NCBI GenBank assembly: GCA_037953745.1
Contig: JBAKBP010004265.1
Span: 1-64,000 of the forward strand
Length of the DNA stretch: 64,000 bases
Direction of reading: 5' to 3'
Source of the DNA: Lithodes maja
Lineage: Eukaryota > Arthropoda > Malacostraca > Decapoda > Lithodidae
Shown here: positions 8,045-18,200 of the stretch, piece after piece
Numbering within the stretch: position 1 is the first letter of the stretch
How the letters are laid out: the number at the start of each line of letters is the position of its first letter
The notes under the pieces: model-generated
What the model was told of the DNA's origin: nothing
Seen by the model: only the letters and a program-made list of their open reading frames with translations
The model's database searches: none
Position numbers and translations under genes: made by a program

Positions 8045-11000
8045 TTCAGAGTAAAGCTTTTGAACGCGTACCAAAACCGCGCGTTAATAGTCAGGCGGCT
8101 GAAAATTGGTGTGGATATAGTACTACATGTCAACTCTCGATACCACCCCGCCAAACGCTCGCCCCGCACTCGTGCAAGCACCACCGCGCCAGTAACCACG
8201 CACTAGTCATGGAGCCCACACGTCCCTCACGCTCGCTCCCTGATGACACAACCAGCCCTCCTTCTGGTGGTGTTAGCCGCCATGGAAGGCAGAGGGTGGC
8301 TGCCAAAGACCCTAGCTACCAGTACGACACGCCCTACAGCTCTGAGGACGAAACACCAGCACCCAAAGCACAAAAAACACGTGCAAGCAGGGCAATGGCA
8401 CAGAGGTCATTGGTCTTTCGGGACACTGCCACCACGACCCAGGCCACTGCAACAACCACTACCACCACTGCCACCACTGCCACCCCTGCCACCCCTGCCA
8501 CCGGTACCAGCGACGCAGGAGGCCGCCCTAGGGCTGCAAAACCTGCGGGGGCAGCAAAAATTAAAGGCACGGGCGTAGGGAAAAGATCCCGTACGCCAGC
8601 CACAGTGCCCCTACCACCACCACCACCACCAGCCGCCGCCCCTGGCCCGGCTGCCGCCGCCGCCCCTGGCCCGGCTGCCGCTGCCGCCCCTGCTGCCCCT
8701 GCTGCCCCTGCCGCCCCTGCCCAAGGAACAGGGAAGGGGAAGGGGAAGGGGAAGGGGAAAGGGAGAGGGAAAGCGACTGCTGGCCCTGCTGTCCCTGGTG
8801 GCCCTGCTGCCCCTGTTGCCCCTGTTGCCCCTGCTGCCCCTGCTGCCCCAGCCGCCCCTGCCCAAGGAACAGAGAGAAGGGCGACAGGCACCACCATCAT
8901 CTTGCCATCAAGGCCACGCACCACTGCTGCCCCTGCCGCCGCCTCTGCCGCCGCCCCTGCCGCCGCCCCTGCCGCCACCTCTGCTGTCCCTGTCCATAAG
9001 ACACCCTCGCGTGCAAAAGTGACCCGGAAAACTCTGACACCATCAAAATATGCTGCCCTGCTGTTTGATGGTGATTCGCAGGACATTGGCAGCCCAGGTT
9101 TTGACGACGAAGCCCTAGCACGGGACCAAGGGTGGGGGGATTTGGGAGTGGACAGTGGGAGTGAGTCAGACGTCGGTGACGAAAATGAGGAAGGTCATCG
9201 TCTGTCTAGTGAAGAGGAGGGTGATGATGATGAAGTGCTGTATCGCGACCATGGAAGCGATATTTCAGACAATGAAGCAGACGCAGACGGCATTCCGATC
9301 CCTGGCTTGCCTTCGTTCGATTGGTTTGACGGGGTCAATTTTGTACCTGACGTGCCCCAGTTCAATCCTGGGATGTCAGGAACAACTGATGACTGGCCCT
9401 GTGACGATCAAGCGAACGAAAGCGACTTCTTCCTCGCTTTTTTCGATATGGAGGTAATGACGTACATCGTTGCCCAAACAAACGCCTACTACAGGTGGGT
9501 GTTTGGCAGATTGGACGTCCTTTCTCCAAAAGCGAGAATACGAGGCTGGGTGGATACGACTGTGGAAGAATTTATGACGTTCTTTGCCTTGTTGTTCCTC
9601 ATGCCTCTGATCAAGAAGCATGTGTTGCAACACTATTGGAAGCACGACCCTCTCATCGCCACCCCAATTTTCAATAAGTTCATGACTCGTGACAGATTTT
9701 TGTTGCTGCTAAGATTTATGCACTTTGCAGACAACGAAAATCCTAACAGGATTGACAGGATATGGAAAGTTCGGAATGTGTTCACCATGTTGTTGGAGAG
9801 GTATAGGAAATACTTTTACCCCTTCCTCAATTTGGTGATTGATGAGTCGCTCGTGCTCTTCAAAGGACGTCTTGTTTTCAAACAGTATATCCCCTTGAAA
9901 AGGCATAGGTTCGGAATCAAGCTCTTCGTTTTGTGTGACTGCGATACTGGAATAGTGCTTGACATGATCGTGTACACAGGCACTGACATTGACATACCGA
10001 AAGCCGCTGCCAATGACCCCATGGGCATGTCAGGTGCCATCGTCAGGAAAATGTTGGCACCTTACCTGGGCAAAGGCCACATCATCTACACTGACAACTG
10101 GTATACTTCTCCTGCTCTCTGCCAGTTTCTTCATGACAACCAAACGGGGTCATGTGGGACTGTCAGAAAGACAAGAAAGTTTATGCCAAAATTCACAGGT
10201 GATGTCATTCCTCTCACAGATGCCTCCTCCAGTGACACACCTTCAGAAGACGACCTGGCCCAGGAACACCGCGAGAGGCATGTGCGAAGAAGGCGACGAA
10301 AGGGGCAGAAATTCAAGCAGCTCGAGAAGTGTGGGAAAGTGATAGCCCTGAAGTGGAAGGATAAGCGAGACGTCCACCTGCTTTCCACCGTCCACACAGG
10401 TGCCCAGATGGATTCTGGCAAAATCCACTACCGAACCAGGAAGACCATCTACAAGCCCGACATGGTAGTGGACTACACCAAAAACATGCGCATGGTGGAC
10501 AAGTCTGACTGTCAGCTGTCAGGCGTTGAGTGTCTGAGGAAGACTGTGAAGTGGTATCACAAGCTCTTCCTCCACCTTGTTGACATAACGATGCTGAACG
10601 CCTACAACTTGTGGTTGGTCAAAAAGAATATGGCCCCAAACCAGAAACTTAAATTCCGGGAGTTCGTGTACAACGTCTCATACCAACTCCTGGAGAAGTA
10701 TGGCACCACCACTCACATACGTACGGCATGGCGTGGGGATCACGTTCCTGACGGAGTCCAGGTGGGTGTCCAAAGACACTACCTAACCAACACCGAGCTG
10801 ATTGGCACTCGTCACAGGCAGGTGCAGTGCACCGTCTGCAGCTCCAGTGTCAGGAAACCCCATGTCCCAAAAAGAGTCACCTCAATGTGCGCAGAGTGCA
10901 AAGTTCCACTCTGCCTGGGTGACTACTTCAGGGACTACCACACCTTCAACAATTATTGAGTGTCGCCCTGCCCTGCCCTGCCCTGCCCTGGACTCGCCCT

Positions 11001-11350
11001 GGACTCGCCCCGTGCCCTGCCCTGGACTCGCCCCCTGCCCAGCCCTGTCCTGGACTCGCGCCCTACCTTACCTGACCTGACCTAATTGATCACGCTACCT
11101 CATAATGTAACATATATATTATAATGTATAAGTTTCAAAGATGTCCCTGTGATATAGCTTTTACATTATATAATTGTATGTTTCATTATTTAGTTTATAA
11201 GTTTCAAAGATTTACATGTAATATGCCTTATTTTTTTATTATATCAATATACTGTATATGTTTGTTATTAGCCAAAGTCATGTGTATATAATTATTTTCT
11301 TACCTCAAATGAATTGTACAAAAATAAATATGTTTCAACAAATCCTGTCA
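8015..11350 (+). mobile_element. piggyBac-like DNA transposon 1 (right end unresolved)
   Basis: An intact transposase gene lies behind a left terminus that follows TTAA 8011-8014 and shares the 30-nt module with family P. I could not find a matching right terminus with TTAA downstream. The listed end is only the region after the likely polyadenylation signal (AATAAA near 11322). Either the right end is different from the left, or it has been lost. The shared left module suggests that family P elements could be mobilised by this or a related transposase. Confidence 0.6.
8209..10959 (+). CDS. piggyBac-like transposase, 916 aa, apparently intact
   Basis: A DDE transposase of the piggyBac superfamily, which cuts and pastes DNA at TTAA. 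Residues 1-400 are low-complexity and probably disordered: Ala/Pro-rich repeats, a GKGKGKGKGKGRGK basic stretch and then an acidic segment. The catalytic fold follows: FFDMEVMTYIV near 405, the first Asp in VIDESLVLFKGRL (D545), the second in YTDNWYTSP (D629) and the third in MRMVDKSDCQ (D764). A C-terminal cysteine-rich domain (CTVC, CAEC, CLGDYF, about 874-908) matches the usual zinc-binding DNA-recognition domain. The protein is longer than the roughly 600-residue classical enzyme because of the N-terminal extension. The ATG at 8209 is the first in frame. There are no stops or frameshifts, so activity is possible. Confidence 0.93.
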   Translation: MEPTRPSRSLPDDTTSPPSGGVSRHGRQRVAAKDPSYQYDTPYSSEDETPAPKAQKTRASRAMAQRSLVFRDTATTTQATATTTTTTATTATPATPATGTSDAGGRPRAAKPAGAAKIKGTGVGKRSRTPATVPLPPPPPPAAAPGPAAAAAPGPAAAAAPAAPAAPAAPAQGTGKGKGKGKGKGRGKATAGPAVPGGPAAPVAPVAPAAPAAPAAPAQGTERRATGTTIILPSRPRTTAAPAAASAAAPAAAPAATSAVPVHKTPSRAKVTRKTLTPSKYAALLFDGDSQDIGSPGFDDEALARDQGWGDLGVDSGSESDVGDENEEGHRLSSEEEGDDDEVLYRDHGSDISDNEADADGIPIPGLPSFDWFDGVNFVPDVPQFNPGMSGTTDDWPCDDQANESDFFLAFFDMEVMTYIVAQTNAYYRWVFGRLDVLSPKARIRGWVDTTVEEFMTFFALLFLMPLIKKHVLQHYWKHDPLIATPIFNKFMTRDRFLLLLRFMHFADNENPNRIDRIWKVRNVFTMLLERYRKYFYPFLNLVIDESLVLFKGRLVFKQYIPLKRHRFGIKLFVLCDCDTGIVLDMIVYTGTDIDIPKAAANDPMGMSGAIVRKMLAPYLGKGHIIYTDNWYTSPALCQFLHDNQTGSCGTVRKTRKFMPKFTGDVIPLTDASSSDTPSEDDLAQEHRERHVRRRRRKGQKFKQLEKCGKVIALKWKDKRDVHLLSTVHTGAQMDSGKIHYRTRKTIYKPDMVVDYTKNMRMVDKSDCQLSGVECLRKTVKWYHKLFLHLVDITMLNAYNLWLVKKNMAPNQKLKFREFVYNVSYQLLEKYGTTTHIRTAWRGDHVPDGVQVGVQRHYLTNTELIGTRHRQVQCTVCSSSVRKPHVPKRVTSMCAECKVPLCLGDYFRDYHTFNNY

Positions 11351-11392
11351 AACCTACTAAGATAATAAAAAAAAAACAATAAAAAAAAAAAA
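10960..11392 (+). other. 3' flank of piggyBac-1: CCCTG repeats, AT-rich tail, poly(A) signal
   Basis: Directly after the stop codon lies a CCCTG/GGACTCGCC repeat tract (about 10967-11055), then AT-rich sequence with AATAAA near 11322 and A-rich runs at 11369-11393. This fits a 3' untranslated region and polyadenylation site for the transposase mRNA. Confidence 0.5.
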
Positions 11393-11394
11393 AC

Positions 11395-11477
11395 ACAAGG
11401 TCATGTCATTGTATTCTTACAATATGATATATTCTATGAATATTTCATATTTATTGAATACAATGGCATGATCTTGT
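11395..11477. repeat. Imperfect inverted repeat, 22-bp arms
   Basis: Arms 11395-11416 and 11456-11477 are reverse complements with two mismatches, separated by about 39 AT-rich bases. It sits just beyond the A-rich end of the piggyBac-1 3' flank. No terminal TTAA was seen. Confidence 0.7.
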
Positions 11478-11530
11478 AAAAAATTTTTTTTATCAAAAAT
11501 GTTCTAGACAATATAAAACCTTCCCCATAA

Positions 11531-11613
11531 CCCCCTCCTGGATTCGATCACACAACCCTAGCACACTTTGAGTTTTCCAGTCCGCGACCTTACCAACCAT
11601 GCCACAGGAGCTC
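11531..11613 (-). pseudogene. tRNA-like sequence (pseudo-tRNA or SINE head)
   Basis: On the minus strand, CTCCTG near 11608 can pair with CAGGAG near 11535 as an acceptor stem. GGCATGGTTGGTAAGG resembles a D-arm/A box, and GATCGAATCC resembles the end of a T-arm/B box. An insertion in the T-arm region and an irregular anticodon arm argue against a functional tRNA. Confidence 0.4.
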
Positions 11614-12709
11614 ATACCAAATATCACTCAAAACTTCATGTCTACAATCGAAATGACAATATACAAAAAAAAAATGAATTATCCCACCAATTTACGTTTG
11701 TAAATTGATGGGATTATCAATTATATAATGCCAAGGTTTATAAAAGTTTGTCTCTGTCAAGAATTAGTAATTATATAACTTTAATTCTGTCCAAAATTGC
11801 CAAAACATTCAGCAAAATTGCCCCTCTCAGTGCGACTCCACTCATTTTCACACGGTCAAGCGGTGACCCTTGCCGCTCCCTTTATGCCCCAGCTACACCA
11901 GCCACAGCAGCTCTGTCTGGGAACAAAATTTGTATAAATACAATAATGGATAAAATACTCTTCACAAATACATTTGTATTGTATAATATTGTAAATAAAA
12001 AAGAATAATAACTGTGTGGGTGTCGAAAATTGCTCAACCAGCTTTCTTATGTCTCGCCTACGCACGTATATTGGATTATACATAGTCATGACTGTCATAC
12101 AAATAATTGCAGTAGGTCTCGAATATACATTTAGATTGCATATTACTTGGAAATAAATAAGTAAACGTTTCTCTGGTGGCAATCTACCCTTTCGCAAGTG
12201 TAAGGAGACACCATTCTATATTTAGCTCTTTATCGCAAAAGGCAATCTGCACGTGTTTACTGACCACCGTCGCTGGTGGTCTATAATATAGTACTTTATT
12301 GACAGTCAATGGCCTACATGTTTCTGTGGTACTTCACATGTGTCTAAAATGCAATGTCTGCTTGCATAAAAATGCAATTCTGAAGTCCATTTATACGTAC
12401 GACATACGCATGTCTCAGTTTCTATCTATCTCTCTCTCTCTCTCTCCATTCCTGACTCATGTTATTGTAAAACTCTTGGTGGCAACAAACACCAGACACC
12501 TGGAAGACATAAGGTTCAAAATCCCAAGCATCCATACGCCTCGGGCGCCTTCACAATTGTCACACAGCTGGTTATCTATCTAGAGATCTGCCTGCCTTCC
12601 TTCTCTTCACGACTCACTCACTCCCTCCCTGCACCCCTGCATGCCTCCCTCCCTCCCTCCCACCCACCCACCCACCCCCAACCCACCCTTTCAGGCTTCC
12701 GTCTGCTAG
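11614..12709. other. No gene recognised
   Basis: Mostly AT-rich unique-looking sequence. It contains a (CT)n tract near 12427-12446 and C-rich CCCT/CACC runs at about 12621-12690. Small ORFs here have no recognisable motifs. Confidence 0.5.
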
Positions 12710-13179
12710 AAACACATTCACAATTTGCGTAAATATCGCATCAATTGGGCTATATGCGGAATATTCCTTGTTATATGGGACGCCTACATACGTACACGTC
12801 TTTATTATAGCATGACAGTGCTCTAAATACAAGATTTACGTGATATTTATGGCGTAACACACCCTCTCCCCCTTTCATTCCCAGCACAACTCACTCACAC
12901 CTTGGTTCACGCATAGAAACTCTTTGATAATGTGCGTAAATATCGCATGAATTGGTCAATATGCGGTATATATTTTGATATATGGCACGTATACATACGT
13001 AGAAGTCTGTATTATAGCATGACAGTGCTCTACGTACAAGATATACGTGATATGTATGGCGTAAACCACACTCTCAGCTCATAAATTGCCGCCAAACCTC
13101 CAACACATCTTCATTCCCGCCTAAAAATTCTCTTATAATTCCCTTATATATTGCAATTTTTGGTCACTATGAGGCATAT
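12710..13179. repeat. Tandem repeat, ~210-bp units, interrupted by the gypsy insertion
   Basis: Units beginning near 12710, 12916 and 13131 share words such as GCGTAAATATCGCAT, ATATGCGG, TATATGG, CATACGTA and TACGTGATAT. The third unit is cut at 13179 and continues at 28028 (ATATTCATTGTTATATGGG...), which aligns with unit 1 at 12759-12785. The duplicated ATAT at 13176-13179 and 28028-28031 is the target-site duplication of the LTR element. Confidence 0.75.
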
Positions 13180-14998
13180 TGTGACGCACCCAGTGCGTGG
13201 CAACGCAACCTGATTGTACTCCTTGGTACTCCACTGTACCGCCACTGTGCGGTACCTCTGTACCGCTGTACCGTGCTGGCTGCCTATATTGAGTGTGACA
13301 ACGTATAACTATGTTCTTTGTATCTCTGCAAAGGTCTCGTCATGTGCTAACCAGTGGTGGGTTTTGTTTTAAGCCATGTCGAGACCTTCCATTTAATATG
13401 TAGTATCAATAGAGAAGTTGATAGATAAGACATGGGAGTTCAGAGAGAGAGAGTGAGTTGGGCTTCAGAGCGAGAGGGTAGCAATGCGCCACGCTGCCGG
13501 GGGGGTGGTTGCCAGACGTATGGACCGGTTGGCAGCCTTGCGCTTATAGCTAGGTGCGACAGGGTTGGTAGTCCATTGCCGCCTGCCTATGCTGCCTGGG
13601 CTGCCCATGTTGTCGTACTGCACATTGCCTGGAGGCTCGCTGTGTGTTCCATGATCAGGTTGCCTAGAACCTTTGAGATTCTAACATCCCTTGCCCTCTC
13701 TCCCAACTTCTCACGGTTGCACTCTTTCTCTCTGACGACATTACTCTCATTTCATTCTTCTCTCTATTTAAATGCATAACCTTCCCTTGAGGTCCTAAAG
13801 GAGTTTCAGCACTCACCTCTCGTATTACTCTTAGGACAAGCATATATTTACATGTATTAGATTTAAGGGGTTAATGTGAACAGCGATCTTCTTGATGAGG
13901 ATAGTTGGTGAACGTTCTACATGTTCACGAGTTATATGCCCAGCTCATCATCCAATTTGTGACTAGACTAGTGCCATGTGTAAGAGCCCGACCATGCCCA
14001 GGAGTTGTCTGTAGAGGGGCGAGGACTTAGCCTTGATTTGCCTACCGAGCCAGGAGCGAGTGTAGTACCAGAGACTACAGCTCGCTCGTAGTGCCGGTAT
14101 AGTAGAGTAACGTAATTTATCTGTCCTTGTGTTCTCTGCAGTCTTTTCCTGGGTTCTCGCTTTCGGTGCTGGGACTCGTTGTTCCTGTGACTTGGCCTGC
14201 TAGCTAGAACACATGGGGATGATGAGTGGGTTATATCTTTATTTTTACTATGCATTGCAGCTCTCTTTAAGTTTATGTATGTAACACTTTACAATACACA
14301 TTACTCACACACAAGACAACACTATTAATACTTTCATGTATCAATTAACTGCACTGTCGTTTTGCTGCTGTGTCCGGAGTTCTGTTGCGTAGGGCGCATA
14401 CGGACTCAGAGGGGAGACAGAGTGAGAGAAGCGAAGTAGCCTATGCGGTAGTAGGCTACCGGCGCAGTACTGTTGCCTGCAACCTTTTAGTTATTCCAAG
14501 TATAGATTCATTCTTATAATAAGTGACTACTATTTATGTTCCTTCCATGTGTATTATTAGGTATCTACTGGATCATGAACATCTTGTATGCTACATGCTA
14601 GTGCATGTTAGTAGGGGACAGTTATTCTAGTGCACGCGCTTTCAAGTAGGCGTGTACATTTGTCATTTAGCATTTCACTGTCATACCTTTAGCCTGCTTC
14701 TATTCTACATTATTAGAGGCTTAATATTAACGTAGTTTCTTGAGTATTGCATTTCTTTAGTAATAACGTAACCTATAAATGTCTGAGGGAGTTTAGCCTC
14801 ATAGCCTACCCCTGTTGTACACTTTCGCCGAGTTAAGGTACCTCGTTACCATAGACGATAACTCTGTAGGGCGTTGGTGCTTTTGTTGTCTGGAGCATAT
14901 AGTATTTGGGACTGGAATCGAGCGTGTCGTTGTCACATAAGCCATTTCTGTCCTACGATCAAGAATCCCGAATATGTATTGCCGATCCAGCCGTAACA
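13180..14998 (+). repeat. Left LTR (1,819 bp)
   Basis: It starts TGTGACGCACCCAG and ends CCGTAACA. It is repeated at 20660-22339 plus 27889-28027. The LTR is long for a gypsy element. Small ORFs inside it (for example 13432-13779) are identical in both LTRs because the LTRs are copies. This is not evidence that they are genes. Confidence 0.92.
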
Positions 14999-15001
14999 AA
15001 A

Positions 15002-15019
15002 TGGCGACCTTGCACAAGA
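15002..15019 (+). promoter_or_regulatory. Probable minus-strand primer-binding site
   Basis: TGGCGACCTTGCACAAG begins three bases after the left LTR. Starting with TGG is expected for pairing to a tRNA 3' CCA end. The first eight bases resemble the tRNA-Arg-type sites of some insect gypsy elements; that tRNA assignment is tentative. Confidence 0.6.
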
Positions 15020-15242
15020 TTCAGTAGTATCCTATCACATGTTTTTTGGAGAACTATTCTATGCTACCTAGTAGAGCTGGCTAGAATTGTCTTGCATATT
15101 GGAGGAATTTTTATTGTGTCATTATTGTATTGGTGGACTTGCAGATTGTTTCGTTAGGGGTGTCTAGAGTAGAGTCATTCAAGCATCTTTAACATTTTGT
15201 GAGTCGAGACTGCAATTAGTAATAAGCACTTTTTTTTTTTTT

Positions 15243-18200
15243 ATGAACAGCAATTGTATAACCAGCACTATGTCTAATGACTCATCATTTACGGGGGAGG
15301 ATAACACGGTACAGCCTAGTGACCAGCAAGTACAACAGATATTTAGGGAGGGGAGTGTTATAAGTGGAGAGAGGGATGCCCGGGCATTTTTGCAGACACC
15401 TTTGACCGAACAGCGCCTGCAGGCTATTGATTGTTACGGTCTTCGCTGTTTAGCCACGGTTTTGGGGCGGGACTGTCCTGACAGTTGGCCCAAGAAGAAT
15501 TTGGTGGCATGTTTGTTGGGTGATGGCGATGGGGCGGTGGGTGGAGTGGGGTCTTGGGGGGTTCCCTCCAAGCCTCCATTCCACTCTACCCCTGAGCTGG
15601 GCCCTCAGCCAGCGAGTCTTAGCACAATGCAGCAGGAGGGTTCTCAATGGCAAGCTGGCTTACCCGTAAACACGTCTCGGTGTGGATCCCCCATTTTGTG
15701 CTCTCCCCCCCCAGGCCTGTCTCCTGAGATGTTATTTCAGCTAGAACTAGCTAAGCTTAAGTTGCAAGAGAGTCAACAGGCTAGTATAGAACGGATTAAG
15801 CTGCAGGAGACTCAGATACAACAGGCTAGTATAGAACGCATAGAGGTTGCTAGAATCCAAGCCAATCAGGATGCAACCAGGTACCAGGCTGAAATGGATG
15901 TCGAGAAGTCTAGAGTAGAGACCACGGGGCGTCATCTCGGTGGTGGGCACCGGGTTACAGACTCACTTTCGCATTTAATTAAGTTAGTACCCGCATTTGA
16001 TGAGACAGCAGTGACTGAGTTTTTTGCTCGTTTCGAAAAGAAGTGTCGTGAGTATGACTGGCCGGAGGTTAAATGGGCAGCATTAGTTTCATCACGTCTA
16101 GTGGGTAAGGGGTTGAAAGCCTACGATGCACTGTCACTGGACGAGAGTGTAGTGTATGGACTGGTGAAGGAGGCTGTGCTCCGGGCCTACGAACTGCAAC
16201 CCGAAACTTATAGATTGAAGTTCCGTGGCGTGAATAAGAAGAGCGACGTCAGTTTTATGGAGCACGCACGGGACTTAACAGATGCAGGTAATAACTGGTT
16301 TCGGTCCGAGCACGCAGAGTCGGCTGAGGAAATTAAGCAACTTTTCTATCTGGAACAGTTTTACAAATGTACTGGAACCGATCTAACGCTGAACATTAAG
16401 GAAAAATGTCCCAAGACAGTAGAGGAGGCTGCCAAGATGGCAGACCTCAGATTATCATTGATTCGTGGTTGCGGTGCCGCTCAGAGGGCTGAGTCAGGGC
16501 AGAAGGGGCGCTATACCCCACCCACCAGAGTTTTCGATAATAACAAATCCTATGACACACATAACCACACTAAAAGCATTGCACCTAATAACACCTACAA
16601 ACACAAGCCTCTCCCGTTTACTAAAGGTCAGGCCCCTTCTTCGCCCGCACAAGGGAAGAAGCCCATTGGGGATGTGAAATGTTACAAATGTCAGAAGCTA
16701 GGCCATTATTCACGTGAGTGCCCTAGTAACACTCCCGCTAAGCCGGTGTCATTGGTTCACAGTATCGGTGTGTCTCTGAAGGCTGCAGCAACTGCCCGGG
16801 GTAGGTTGTCAGCAGCTGAGGCACACGCGGTAAAGAAGCGTACGGAAGGCTCGACACCTGTCCGGGACACTTTCTGTAGCCATCGGGGGCACGGGTTTGT
16901 GAGCTGGGGGAGTGAACTACGGAGGGTTGACTTGCTGAGGGATACGGGGGCTTCGCAAACTTTGTTGAGGAACTTCACAGGGAAACCGATAAATGCGGCC
17001 AGAGTTGTTGTGGTGCAGGGTATAAATGCTACGAGGTCATACCCACTTGTGAGGTTGGAGTTGAGAGTGGGAGAGGTGTGCAGGGAGCTGGATGTAGGGA
17101 TCGTTGAGTGTTTGCCAGTTGAGGGCGTCGACCTTCTCGGCAACGACTTTGCGGTGCCCACTTCCGGGACTCCACCCTTAGTCGTTGCCGAGAGGGCGGC
17201 CGACGTGGATGGTGAGAATCGGGAATGGGTTGGGAGGTGCCAACAGGATGAGATGGCCTGTGTGGTAACCCGATCTCGCTCTGCGGCTCCTGCACAGCCT
17301 AGCACTCAACCTCGGGGACAGTGGAGGAAGGATCAGGAGAAGGTTGCTAAGGGCAGGAAAAGGGACATTGATTCTGCTGCACTTCTCGGTGATTCGGTAC
17401 TTGGACCTATAATAAACACGGGAGTTGACTCTGGCCCAGATATGGGGTGTAACAAGGCAGAGTTGGGTAAGACTTCGCGTGAGGCAAGAGCTGTAGCGAG
17501 AGCCACTAAGGCAGTAGAGCCTACTAGCCGGGGTAATGTCTTATTACAAAACCATCTTGATGCATTGACGCCCAGGGACATTAGTGAGCAGCAGCTGCAA
17601 GACGCTAGCCTAGCTCGTTATAGCAATGGTGCCATAGAGTTGGAGGAAGATGGGGATGCGAAGCCGGGAGATTTCTTTAGGCTCAACAGGATATTGTACC
17701 GCAGATTTCTAGACCCCAAATCGAGGTGGGAGGGCGGTGCGAGGGTAGTAGACCAGGTGGTTGTTCCAAATAAGTATAGAGAGTCCTTATTGTGTCTGGC
17801 GCATGATGTGCCGGTGGCGGGTCATTTGGGGGTAACAAAAACATTGGCGGCATTGGGCAGGTTTTTCTGGTGGCCTGGGGTCAAGGCTGATGTCTGTGCA
17901 TGGGTGGCTGGGTGTGCGACCTGCCAGACAACGGGGAAGCCTAACCAGACAATCCCGAAGGCACCTTTGTTTCCCATACCTGTCACCGGGCCTCCGTTCA
18001 GCAAAGTTGTAGTAGATTTGGTTGGCCCTTTCCCGCCTACTAGTAGTGGCAATAAATTCCTGTTGACAATCATGGATGTGGCTACGAGATACCCGGACGC
18101 ATACCCCATGAGAAACGGCTCGGCAAAGGCAGTTGTTAAAAACTTATTATTGTTCTGTTCCCGTTATGGATTTCCACGTGAGGTGCAGTCAGACCAGGGG

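Noticed and set aside
8334..9086. 250-aa antisense ORF in the piggyBac-1 N-terminus
   Set aside because: It is a Gly/Ala-rich shadow of the GC-rich Ala/Pro repeats of the real gene.
11531..11613. A functional tRNA gene
   Set aside because: A/B-box-like words and an acceptor-like stem exist, but the T-arm has an insertion and the anticodon arm is irregular. Listed only as tRNA-like.
13432..13779. 115-aa and 95-aa ORFs present identically at 13432/20912 and 13968/21448
   Set aside because: They lie within the two LTR copies and are identical only because LTRs are. No domain is recognisable.
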